A DNA stretch of 64,000 nucleotides from Parasponia andersonii (Eukaryota > Streptophyta > Magnoliopsida > Rosales > Cannabaceae), in contig JXTB01000026.1 in assembly GCA_002914805.1 (NCBI GenBank), positions 661,186 through 725,185 of the forward strand, read 5' to 3'. Under the pieces are notes generated by a model. That model had not been told where the DNA came from, made no database searches, and worked only from the letters and a program-made list of their open reading frames with translations. Shown here piece after piece: positions 35,201 to 46,600 of this stretch. The position numbers and the translations under genes are program-made. Numbering within the stretch: the stretch's first letter is position 1; every line of letters begins with the position of its first letter.

Positions 35201-36011
35201 TGTTTGGAGAATTATTAGTAGATTAGTTTGTTATAAATAAAAGAAAAATAAAAAGAGAGAACATTCTATTCTTTTCAATATTAGGATAATGCTGAGTTTG
35301 AGTTTAGGAGTAAGGTTTATGTTTCTCCTCTTTTATCGAAATCCTTATCTTATTTTCATTTAAAAGAAATCAAGAAAGAAAAAAAAATAAAAAAGTGAAT
35401 AAAATATTGTGATTAGGTTTGTGTTTTTAGTGAATAAACTTGTTATGGGAATAATTGAAGAAAAATGAGTGATGTAATAGGAGATTAGTGAGTAAAATAT
35501 TTCTTGGAAATAATGGAAGATCCTTGAGTTGTGATGCATCCCTAGGATGATTTGAGCTGAAAAGAATACTTCTTATCTACTCTTCCTCCCAGTACATTAC
35601 AACCCTTGAAGGACCTTTTGATCTTCAATGATACTATCACCTACATTAGTGGACAACAATACAAAGAAGGACTTATAGTAGTTCTAAATTTCATTATTTA
35701 AAGATCACTCATAGTCTCTTAAGCATATAAGTCTATCCAGAATTTATTTGGTTGAGTAAGATGAATTGTATACACACTTAAACAAGAGGATTTTGAGTGG
35801 AGTAAAACCAATGTTTGACATTAAAATTCTAGATACTTTTGATGGTTGCATTTCATTCGAGCTTATAATATTTTATGACTTCGGAGAGACTTGTACGATT
35901 TTTGATTCGTAGCAAAACTCACATGTTTTCGTTTGTGTTTAGTATTTGATTTGTATTTTACTTTTTCTTTTTTTTTTTTGTTTTGTTTTGCTTGATAACA
36001 TGCAAATATTT
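32210..36011. other. Decayed retroelement interior, non-coding
   Basis: No usable open frames. The stretch at about 34960-36011, just upstream of a polypurine tract and LTR, looks like the untranslated interior of an Athila/Tat-like element (ACCCCACTTGAGCCTATTTTAC at 35047 and the T-rich lead-in at 35900-35990). RT or integrase motifs are not recognisable, so pol was lost or never present. Confidence 0.4.
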
Positions 36012-36024
36012 GAGTTTGGGGGTA
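36012..36024 (+). other. Polypurine tract of the Athila/Tat-like element
   Basis: GAGTTTGGGGGTA directly precedes an LTR start (TCATGAGTTCG, consensus TGATGAG). The TTTGGGGGTA form is characteristic of this retroelement lineage. Confidence 0.55.
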
Positions 36025-36026
36025 TT

Positions 36027-37383
36027 TCATGAGTTCGTTATTTACTGACAAAACAAGTATCTTTTAAGTTCAAATAGTTGTGTTTTCAAGCATTTTTATT
36101 AGTTTAATGTGTTTTTGTATATTTTTGTAGATTTTATGAATAGCTGAGAATCTAGATGATTTATGGCAAAAATAAGAGTTAAAAAGGATTTTGGAACAAG
36201 TTAAGACTCAATGAGGTGAGCTGATACGAGTAGAGAGTAAGAATGGTGCAAAACATTACCAAAAAGGGGTGAAAATCACCTATTAGGTAGAACCAATGGT
36301 GCAACTATGCCATATGGCAAAATGGGGCAGTTGTACCACCTTTATGTTATAATGGTGCATAGCTGCACCTTTCTTCGCTGAATTGTCAGTTTTTGCTCAT
36401 TTTTCTTGATCTAATGACCAATATTCACCTACTTTTGGAGCTCTATATATACCCACTTAAGCCATAACTTCAGTGTGGAGAAATAGAGAGAAAAATATAA
36501 GAAAGAGGCACAAAATTCCTAGAAAGATAAAGTTTGGAGTTGAAGTTTTCTTAAAGAAGACTTGGGAGAGATTCTTGAAGATTTGAAGCTTATCTATACA
36601 AGAGTTTTTCTTTTCCTTGCTCTCTACCCTAATCTCTATAGAATTTGTATTTGAGATATTTTGTGACATATTTTCGTTTATAAATTTCTTAATGAGATTA
36701 GCCTTGGATTTTAATATGTTTGGTTAGATTTTCTAGTCTAAGATTTGATGTATCTTTATTATACTTTGTTAGGATTATTTTGATAATTATTGGTCTATTT
36801 TCTATTTTCAATTCGTTTATCTTTCCTTTTGCTTATTGCTTCTAATTTATTTGGCCAATAAATTAATTGAACTTTGATACTTGGGAGATATCGACTTCAT
36901 AATCAGAATTGAGAAACATAATTTAACTTATTATGAGATTGGGAGGAGATTAACAACTAGATAATCACCTTAAGAGTTTGGGTTATTATAAGGTCAGGGA
37001 TAAGTTATACCTTGACTTCCAACAAAGGAGCTCGAATTAATGAACACTTAAATAGACGAGTTAGATAGGAATATCAATTCGGGTAGTTATTTAGCACTCG
37101 AAAGAGGTAAGGAGGTTAGATTATATCTCTTCGTTAATGAGTTGAGTTGAATTAGACTAGTAATCAATTAATTTGATGAGTTTAGGAGTAATTTGGCAAA
37201 ATCAAGTTCCTAGTAAATTCGGGCATAATATTATCTATATTTTATTCACTTATTTATTTTAATTTTATTTAGTTTGGATTTCCTAAATAAGGTTAGGTTT
37301 CAATAATTCTGGTATTTAATAACAATTTAACACTCAATCTTTGTGGGATCGACAACTCTTACTTTCTCTGTATTATTTGTCAC
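36027..37383 (+). repeat. LTR of Athila/Tat-like family, copy B
   Basis: Closest to copy A: shared CAAGTAT-TT-AAGTTCAAATA, GAGAGATTCTTGAAGATTTGAAGCTT, AATCTC-AT-GAATTTGTATT, TTTGATGTA-CTTT, GCTTATT-C-TCTAATTTAT and the GGGATCGACAACTCTTACTTTC end signature. It follows a polypurine tract, so it is the 3' LTR of a decayed element. The right terminus seems truncated near GTATTATTTG; no target duplication is evident. Confidence 0.65.
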
Positions 37384-38746
37384 GATCCATGCACTAACAA
37401 ATTTTAATTCATACATTGTATGTGTGTGTATATGTAACAGGTTTACATATATAAAAGTTAAAAAAAATGAAAAAAAAATATTTATTCACACATAGCTTAG
37501 GAAGAAGGCATATAGTGTAGTTTCTCAATAAGGTAATTCCCTCACTTAGCCCCTAGTACAGGCCTAAAATTTGGATGTTGGAACTTTTAACAAACTAAAA
37601 AGTGCTTCACTTCATAATTTTTATCCTTAGCTTTCCGATTAAGTTATTAAACTTAATTAGGATTTATTAAAATCAACATAACATAGGGTTATAGGATTTC
37701 ATCATCATATCCTTAATAAAGCCTACGACAAACCAATAAGAAAATTACAATTCATTGAAAATCTAGTCATGCTTATTTCTAAACTTAATTATTCTCAAGC
37801 TCCTCATTGGTCATTCTCAAAAATATTTAAGATCCTATAAGCCTAATCTCATTATAGAACCATAATTCTCTTTATTATGGTCCTTGTTTAACCTTAATTT
37901 AAGACAATTAGACCAATTCTGAATACATAGGAGTTTTAACTATTCTTAAGCATCTCCCTTAAACACCTTTAAGCGTTACATGTCACCTTGTGATTAATGA
38001 AATTTTCTCAAAATTTTTATTTGACAAATAGAATCGTCACCTTAAACAAAGTCATGTTGACTTGCTCTCCCGTAAGCAAATTTTGGACCAAAAAACGTGT
38101 AGATTGCATTTCAATATTTTCACTTCTATGCACTAATTGAAGTCCTAACATTATTATTATTGTTTTGGCTAAAATTAATGCCTTATCTATATTTCTCACA
38201 CTTTTTTATTATTTCAGCACATCAAACACACTTTATGAAGAATTGACGTATCTCAAAACTTAGAATTCCATAATATAGTGGTTACATTTAGGGACTTCCA
38301 TAAAAAAAACATTCTAATGTAAAAATACTAATGAAGTAAACATGCACATGTTATGTCTCATATATATATAATATATAAATATATTGGCCAATTAAGCTTG
38401 TGCAACTTTGTGTATTGCAGTATAAACAACATATTAAACCTTAAAACGAGGGTTGTTCTAATGTTTTAATGAACCAAGTAATTAACTCTAATTTACTAAT
38501 AAACCAGGTATTTTCATACTTTTCCCTTTATAATTTTCTCTTTTCATGTATACTCGCATTGTTTAATCCACAATGTTCAACACAAATTAGTTCAAGCGAA
38601 CAACGTGGTCTCCAAGATGCCTTTTTAACGAAATTGATGGGATCAAGCCGTAAAAATCTTAAAAGCAATGTTGGACAAGTTCACTGCATATTGATCAAAA
38701 TTTAAATGCCAAATTTGAATGATTGCACCCATAGGCAAGTCGTCCA
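37384..38746. other. Non-coding region between two LTR copies
   Basis: AT-rich, no credible coding frames. The sequence starts TGTCACGATCC, which could be the beginning of an unrelated LTR, but I found no partner. Confidence 0.4.
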
Positions 38747-38751
38747 CTTTA

Positions 38752-40096
38752 TAAGTGCCAAATATGTTTATTATTTGATCGATTTCTTTATGTTTATCTG
38801 CTATATTCCTTGTTATTTTTAGGTTTTAAATTATGTTTTTATGCTTTTATAGGAGTTTTAGGGGGGAAAGGGTGAAAAGGAACTGGAACAAATTGAAAAC
38901 GAAGTGAAATCATAAACCCGAATGGATTTAATGGCTCAATGTCACAGCACCAACTCTCAGAAGGACCAGGTAAATGCTCTAGATTTCGAGCGCCCCAGCA
39001 CCGCAATTCTGGTGCCATAGCGCCAGATTGATGTATTTCCACTGAAGAGTTTTTAATATTTTCGACTCTGAAAATATGCAAAACTCTTCTAAATTTCTCC
39101 TAAAGTCAAACACACCATTAATATGGCATTCTAGGTCAGACTTTAGAGACTTTATACTCATATAAACTTATAATAACTCAGAGAATGAGAGAAAATTCAG
39201 AGGAGATTTGGAGTGCTTAGAGGCCGAAAGTCGTTTTGTGTAGAAGAGCTTCACGCCACAAACATCGACTAACGTTATTTCTCTTTAAATTCTTGTTATT
39301 ATTAAGCTAGCATAATGAATTTGTTGAATATTTGTTTAAGCATGTTAGACTAGCATTTTTTTAGGTTAAGTTTAATTCTAAAGCCTTAGACATGACGTAA
39401 AATTGTTTTTTTTTTTATATATTTTATATATCAACCATTCATTCAAAATTGTTGGTATTCTTCTTTGCTTCGATGTTTATAATCTCCATCTTTGATTTAT
39501 TTGGATGTGCAACTATGAAAACTTAATAGATTTTTATATCTAGGTTAAAATTCTAAATCCATAATTGTTCATATATTTTGATGATAAATAGTAAATTGTG
39601 ATTAATCGAATTGAGATAATTAATTGGTTAGTTATGATAAAGAATATAGCCTAGGTTAAAAAAAATTATCTGAGCTTGTGTGATTGTTACCTAAAATTAG
39701 CTGATTTTTCCAGGTATAATGTGTTAATTAGATTAAACAAAGAGGGCTTATTTAAAGTTATCTAATTAATTGTAGAGCTTATTTTGTTTAGTGAAACTTA
39801 AGGAAAAATAGAAATAACAGAGCTTGTTATTATTTCTAATTGGTAACTTTGGTAAATACTTGAATGTAAAATTTGGCGATTAATTTGATACAATGTCTAT
39901 GGTAGAGAATGAACATTTAACTAGCTTTATTTTGTTTTGATAAATTTAATTAAAACCCCCTTTAATTTTATACTAGATTAGTTAGGAAACAATTAATAAT
40001 ATAATACGAGATCTCTGTGGGTTCGACTCTTCTTTTCCATTATACTAAGTTAAGAATAAAAAGAAAAATAATTTAGCAGTTAATGACTCAACAACA
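38752..40096 (+). mobile_element. Solo LTR (Athila/Tat-like family), copy C
   Basis: 1,345 bp running from TAAGTGCCAAAT to TCAACAACA, flanked by the 5-bp duplication CTTTA (38747-38751 and 40097-40101). It shares with copy D the start (TAAGTGC-A-ATTT-GATTTATTATTTGAT), a GCGCC/GGTGCC block at 38985-39035, and the end signature GGGTTCGACTCTT-CTTTTCCATTATACTA. No coding sequence. Confidence 0.8.
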
Positions 40097-40202
40097 CTTT
40101 ATTGTAAATTTGAAGGTGTTTAGTTTACTTTTTAGTTTGAATCTCTCTTCTTTAAGTAAAAAAGAAATACCAATTTCATAAGAATAGGGTCATAAATGCT
40201 AA

Positions 40203-40629
40203 GGCTATGTTTATAAGAGAGGAAAGAAAATAGAAAGAAAGAAAAAAATAAGAGAAAACGAAATTGTGTAGGATAGAAAGGAAAATATCTTTATCCCATA
40301 GTTATTTGATATGTAAAAAGGAAAGAAAATTAGACTAATTTAAAATGACTATTTCACCTTCTTTATTAAAATTTAAAATTATATACAAAGTCAATTTGGC
40401 AAATTCACTCTAAAACATTAGTAAAAAACTTTTGCTTCCCTTTCTCTCTCTATTTTTTAGGGAAAAATATTTGCGTAGTTCTCACTTTTTTTTTCTTCTC
40501 ACTCTTTCTCCTATTTTCTCTTCTTTTCCTTTTTCTTTTCTACTAAACAAACTAAATTTTTAATTTCTCTCCACTTTTCTTTCAAAACTTTTCCATCCTC
40601 CCCGTTTTTTCTTCCTACCAAACATAACC
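40203..40629. mobile_element. MITE family M1, copy 1
   Basis: The ends GGCTATGTTTATAAGAGAGGAAAG and CTTCCTACCAAACATAACC are inverted repeats. The left half is purine-rich (GGAAAGAAAA) and the right half pyrimidine-rich (CTTTTCTTTTCTT), so the element folds on itself. About 427 bp, no coding capacity. Copies 2 and 3 follow at 41408 and 42683. The superfamily is not certain. Confidence 0.65.
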
Positions 40630-41192
40630 TAGAGATGTAAAGTGAGCCGCCCTGCCCCACATTTGATAAGCCCAAATAGGCTTTGTACCATGCCTAGGCC
40701 TAACTTACTTGAATATGGGCTGGTCCACCTCGATCCATATTTTTATTAAGGAGCTCAGCATGACCTACAAGCCTAGCCCACATTTTATACAGGCCTAAGT
40801 AGGTCGTGTATATGTGGACCAAATATGAGCCTAATTTTGTTTTTGTTCTATGTTTTAAAATATCAAATATAGGCCTAAAGTCTATTCATATTCTTTTAAA
40901 ATTTGAATAAATTAAAAAAAAAAGTAAATAAATAACATTAAAAGCATATAAATGAAAGTATTAAATTAAGATTTTTAAAATTTTGATTATAAATATATTT
41001 AAAATTATATATAGAATGACTAAATATGGGCTGATAGAAATGTGAGCCGGGCTGGGCCTATAATTGAGGCCTAACCCGACTCCTATTATATGTAATAAGC
41101 TAGCCCATGTGGGCCTAGGCCGAGTCGGTACTATACTTTTTTCTTTAGAATGTGGACTAGTTCACAAAGTTTAGCCTATATTGACATCTTTA
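40630..41192. mobile_element. hAT-like MITE with GGGCC-rich subterminal repeats
   Basis: Starts TAGAGATGTAAAGTGAGCCGCCC and ends GTTTAGCCTATATTGACATCTTTA (inverted AGATGT-AA ends). Subterminal GGCCTA, GGGCTGGGCC and AGCCCA motifs occur in both orientations, a pattern seen in hAT-derived MITEs of plants. An AT-rich core lies between. It directly abuts M1 copy 1. Confidence 0.55.
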
Positions 41193-41407
41193 ATATAGTT
41201 TAAGATATGTTTACTAATACGTAATAGGAATGAGTGTAAAGGAAATAAAAGGGGGAAATGGAACATATGAGAATAAAAAATAATAAGGAGAAAATTATTA
41301 TTTTCTTTTATGTGTAACTAATTCATTTCATTTTATGTATAATTAATCAGCATCAATTTTCTTTTCTTTTTCCATTTCGCCTCAGTTATTGATTAGAAAT
41401 GGCATAA

Positions 41408-41820
41408 GCCTATGTTTGGTATAGAGGAAAGAAAATATGGGGGAAAGAAAAAATAAGAGAGAAAGAAAATATATAAGAAAGAAATGAAAGTATCTTTCCC
41501 TTATAATTGTTTGGTATGTAGGAAGGAAAAAAATTAGTATATTTTAAAATGACTATTTTATCGTTTATATTATTATTTTAAAAATTAGTACACAAGGGTA
41601 ATTTAGTAAACTAAAATTTTTATTAACTAATTCTTTTTCCTTCCCTTTTTTCCTCCAATTTGGAGATAAAAATTTTTATGAGGCTTATATATTATTTTTC
41701 CTTCTCTTTTCCTTTCTCTTTCTTTTTCTTTCCTACCAAGCAATCTCATTTTTCATTTTCCCTTTACTTTTCCCTCAAACTCTTTCATTCCTCTCACTTT
41801 TCTCCCTCACCAAACATACC
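41408..41820. mobile_element. MITE family M1, copy 2
   Basis: GCCTATGTTTGGTATAGAGGAAAG pairs with CTCCCTCACCAAACATACC. The flanks share ATAA (41404-41407 and 41821-41824). It has the same purine-left, pyrimidine-right organisation as copy 1. Confidence 0.65.
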
Positions 41821-41833
41821 ATAAGATAACAAA

Positions 41834-42658
41834 GGGTTAATGATACCATTAGTCCTCAACCTATTACTACTTTGGCATATTGGTCCTCAACCTATTTTTT
41901 GTGGCATGTAAGTACTAAACGTTTCTTTTTTTTGGCACCATTGATCTTTTTGGCATATTTCATCCAAGATTTCGTTAAAATATATTTAAATGAGAGAAAT
42001 TTTATACCATTGATCTCGATTCTTCAATTGTTTAATAATTTGGTCTTTATTTTTATTTGTATTCATATTTTTGATTAACAATATTGCATCTGTAAATCTT
42101 TAGAAAATTAAAATTCAAAGACGAATATAATACAAATAGTACATTTAAAAACCAAATTCAAAAAAGAAAAAAAAAATTATACTAATAAATCTTAATTTAT
42201 GTCAAATTATAGTAACTTTATGAATAAAAAATAATTATTTTACTATTTTTAAAACTAAAAAAAAATTTATATACACGTTTTTACACTAGTCAAATTTGAC
42301 TCAAAATTTACTACATCCATTAAATGTTCATTTCTTTATGTAATTGCATCTGTCAATCTTTCAGAAAATTAAGTTTTTAGAATTTTAATTTTCTGAAAGA
42401 TTGACAGATACAATATTGTTAATCAGAAATATGAATACAAAAAAATAGGGGATCAAACTGTTAAACAATTGAAAAATCAAGATTAATGGTACAAAATTTC
42501 TCTTATTCAAATGAATTTTAATGAAATCTTGAATAGAATATGCTAAAAGGACCAATAATGCTAAAAAGTAAAATATTTAATACTTAAATACCATAAAAAA
42601 AATTAAGGACTAATATACTAAAGTAGTAATAGGTTGGAGACCTATGTGCCATTAACCC
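41834..42658. mobile_element. Foldback MITE (MULE-like), 825 bp with about 280-bp arms
   Basis: The left arm (41834 to about 42118) and right arm (about 42373-42658) are near-complete reverse complements. The ends are GGGTTAATG / CATTAACCC; inner pairs include CTCAACCTATTACTACTTTGG / AAAGTAGTAATAGGTTGGAG and GATTAACAATATTGCATCTGT / ACAGATACAATATTGTTAATC. The flanks GATAACAAA (41825-41833) and AATAATAAA (42659-42667) agree at 7 of 9 bases, fitting a Mutator-type 9-bp target duplication. A 68-codon open frame inside the left arm is arm sequence, not a gene. Confidence 0.78.
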
Positions 42659-42682
42659 AATAATAAAATGTATGGACTCCTA

Positions 42683-43088
42683 GGCTATATTTGGTAAGAA
42701 TGAAAAAGAGAGGAAAGAAAAGTTTTGATGGAAAAATAGAAAGAAATAAATATTTTAGTTGTTTGGCAGAAAAGAAAAAGAAAATGAAGGCAAAAAAAAT
42801 GGTGAAATTTACTTAAATATTTTCATTCAAAAAATACAGAAAAAAGATGAAGAAAATATTTTTACTCATGTTTTAAAAAGAATTTACCAAATTAACTTTA
42901 TATATTATTTTTAAAATTTTAATAAAAAAACAAAATAATTATTTTAAAATATATTAATCTTCTTTACTCCCTAAATACTAAATAATAAATAATAATAGAG
43001 TAAAGAAATTTTCATTTGGCGTCAGGTATTTTCTTTCCCTTCTAATTATTCCTCCCTCTTACTTTCTCTCTCTCTGGCAAACATAACC
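42683..43088. mobile_element. MITE family M1, copy 3
   Basis: GGCTATATTTGGTAAGAATGAAAAAGAGAGGAAAG pairs with CTTTCTCTCTCTCTGGCAAACATAACC. It ends about 600 bp upstream of the PUX11-like start codon, so it lies in or next to that gene's promoter. A further CCAAACATAAC block occurs at 43131. Confidence 0.6.
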
Positions 43089-43638
43089 GACCCAAACGAG
43101 AAGAAAGGGTTCCAACCATACCTAGAAACCAAACATAACAGAGCCTCATCTACCAATACTCTTAATCACGTCTTCTCCGTCTCCATTTTCTTAATCAAGT
43201 GCGATTTTAGATGCTGTCTATTTTTAGTCTTTTATTTTTATTTTCCCTTTGTTTATCTCTTTTTGTCGATTGAATCTCAGAGTGTACGAATATAATAGTT
43301 TCTTAATTTTACGTGCAGTTTCTTATGCTCCGTTTGGATTCTAGATTTTGCAGAGAAAAAAAAAAAAAAGGAACGGAAAATAGATTTTGCAATTTTAAAA
43401 ATAGATCAATCGCAACTTGTTTATACCCATTTTTGAATTTGAATCATGAATCTACACTAGTGGCCTTTTGGTGGGATATGTTGTCCTTTTGAGACTTGAG
43501 TTTGGTATTCTACTAAATTTGTCAGAAATAAAGTAGTTATAACTATTTTGGAACATCGTATGGTTTTTGACTGTAGAATTTTATTATATTTTTGTACATG
43601 AACATGTTATCTGTATTCTGTATCCAAGTTTTTTTGGC

Positions 43639-43674
<36 letters not shown>

Positions 43675-43696
43675 CTTTTGATGTGTACTCAAACAG
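43089..43696 (+). promoter_or_regulatory. Upstream region and likely 5' leader intron of the PUX11-like gene
   Basis: The pyrimidine-rich block at 43140-43200 (TCTTCTCCGTCTCCATTTTC) is a plausible transcript start/leader. A TA dinucleotide run at 43641-43669 is followed by CTCAAACAG directly before the ATG at 43697, which reads as a 3' splice site, so a leader intron is likely. No TATA box can be assigned with confidence. Confidence 0.4.
43641..43669. repeat. (TA)n microsatellite
   Basis: An uninterrupted TA run of about 29 bp just upstream of the splice acceptor before the PUX11-like start codon. Confidence 0.9.
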
Positions 43697-46600
43697 ATGG
43701 AACAGTCTCTTTCTTCTCTCTCGTATAAAGGTTCCATATCTGCAGCAATTTCTGAAGCAAAGAAGCAGAGGAAACTTTTTGTTGTTTTTATTTCAGGTAC
43801 TTACTCTTTTTGTATGATTATGTTTTGTATTCATCAGATACATAAAATTAACATGTATATTGTTGCCGGACCGTATGATTATGGTGAAATAGTGGATCCA
43901 CTTTAGCTATTAGTTTACATGTTTTGAGGTATTTTATATACAAAAAAATGCGAACGTGTAGTTTGATAATTGTTTATGTCTATGCGGGTTTGGTATGCAG
44001 TTGGGTGACTTTGAACTGTATGTAGTATATGAATCAGGAATCTATTCAGTTTGTGGAATGCTTAAACATGATAGATTTTGTTTCTGATTTTGAATGGCCT
44101 TGATTGATCTTATTTTGTATCAAATTTTTGTTCTTATATTTGTGTGGCAATCTAGTGCTTGCGTTTTAAAATCATTGTAAATTTAATTATTTAATGCATT
44201 TATCATAATAGCAATTGTTTTGATCTTTAATTGTTGAGTGTCACTCGCTTGCGATCTTGGATGATGACTTTTTGTTGGTGAAAAGGAGCTATTACTTTTC
44301 TTTCGTTTAATTGACTTTAATAGACTTTATTCTTCTCATTCTTATAACCAAACAAGATGGGATGCATTAGTGGCCACACCGCTCCCTCCTCTTTTTTCTT
44401 TTTTTTTTTTTTTTTTATTCAATTTTTTTTCTTGGCCCCACCTATCATTGTAACGTCCATTTCATCATTGGATAATTTGGTAAGGGAAACCTCCTCCTGT
44501 AACAAGACTTTGGTTCATTTTCTGTCGAGTCTATGCATCATTAGCATGTATAGCATAGTTTTGAATCTTTTGATTTTGTTTTGATGATAAGTATACAATG
44601 TGATAATATAAAAACCGTTAGCACTTCATGATTGTTAAAGTTGTATCATTCCAAGGCTTCTCGGGGAAACGGATGCTGAACCTAGATTAACTTATTTTTC
44701 CTGCTTGAGTAACAATATTTGATTCTTGGCAAAAAGAAGTGACAGTGTTAGATGGTTGAAAGCCTTTAATCGTAGAAGTGTGTTTATAATTTTATTAATT
44801 GCTTGGGTAAGGGGCATCTTTGGTGGATTGGATTTGTTCATTTTCATGCATAATCTTTTGAAGTTTTCTCATATGTTGTAACTCATAATCTTACTATATT
44901 TTACAAAAAATAGCAAGCATTTGTTATTTTCCTGTGCTAACATATGCATATGTAACTGAACTTAATTTTTTATTGTACTTAAAGTTTGTGTTTTTACTTT
45001 AATATAAAGATGATCCAATGACTTAATCTCAATCAGTCTTATTCATACGTGTTCTATTTTGTGTTTTTTGTTTTTAATACTTTTAGATGAAGATGCTGAA
45101 TCGAATCATTTGGAAAATTCCACATGGACTGATACAAGAGTATGAGTTCTTCTTAGTCTTTCTTTGGTTTATATTTCCTTGTAAATTTGTTCTCTGTCTT
45201 CATTTTTTTTTAAAATTTTATTATTTTTATTTTTATGTATTTTTTTTGAAGTAAAAACTGGCTATTCTTGTTATTCTTAAAACTTCATTCGTTTTATGTT
45301 CAGGTGGCAGAGTCAGTATTGAAGTACTGTATTCTATTGCATCTCTCTGAAGGAAGCAATGATGCTGCACAGTTTTCTGCAATATGTATCCTTCTATAGA
45401 AGGATCAGTTCATAAACAAAATTTCTTCTATTTTTGTGATACTGATGCTTACTATTGTCATTCTCTGTTGTGTTCATTAGAGAACTGAATATATATTTAG
45501 CATATGAAGTTGATGAAATTTATATACAGAAGATTCAAGCTAGATTTTTGCTGCTTTTTGTCTTTTTTTGGATAACACATAGCTTATGTACTTCCATTGT
45601 CTGGACATAGATGTGTATTGGCCTGCATTTTGGTCTTTCTAAATCAAAATTCCCTTTGGTCAGATAACAACCAAATCAAGAGTTACACTAGTGGGAATAA
45701 ATAATCTTAATTTATGCACTTATTTTAGGTGTAATTGGTAAAGTGGTTATTTTTTGATCTTTTAGGAGTTTTATTATACGCGGAGAGTTTTGTTATTGTA
45801 GTCGTATTTTGAAGTCAGTTCTTAGTTGAGTTTGTTTTGATCTTTTAGGAGTTTTACTGTACAGGGAGAGTTTTGTTATTGTAGTTGTATTTTGAAGTCA
45901 GTTCTTTGTTGAGTTAGGAATGTATTTGTCTATCTATGTATAGGCCTAGCAATGTCAAACATTGTCAGACTTGTTTTATGAAGCTATCAGACATTCAGTG
46001 TTTCTCTGTCTCTCTAATGCTTCTATCTTCCTGACAAGCTTCCTGTGTTTAAGTTCATTTTATCTTATTTTGTTACTACTACAAAAGGTTTTTATGTCAT
46101 GGGCTAGTTGGCATAGGATGTGTTGTTCAAATTTACTTGATTAATATGTATCTTATTTGAAATCTATTTATGTTTTCATTCTCTGGAAAGCAAGAAGTAT
46201 CCTTTCATCAATTTGATGCAGACCCACACATATCTATTCCTTGTATAACAGCTGTTGGATATAACGGCATACAACTTTGGCAAAATGGTATAAAATTTCA
46301 TTAGACCCGTCAGTTAAGCTTTTTAGGAAATTATGCAAGTAACATGCTGTTCATTCTAAGAGTTGTTTTTTTTCCCCCCATAAAACTTGTAGAGGGCTTT
46401 GTGAGTGCTGAAGTCCTAGCATCAAGTTTAGAGAAAGTGTGGTTGAGTCTTCATATACAGGTATGACATTATTGTGTTTCTCTTCTATTGAGTGCCTATT
46501 TCCAATTTGTAAATACACTGATGTTTGATGTGATTAACTCAACTTTGTTTTGACCTGTTCTGAAAATGCTATGCGAACAATCATGATTACTATTTAAATT

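Noticed and set aside
41872-42078. 68-codon open frame
   Set aside because: Falls in the left arm of the foldback MITE; no protein similarity.
44357-44584. 75-codon open frame with a Phe-rich run
   Set aside because: Lies in PUX11 intron 1; the Phe run is a poly-T tract.
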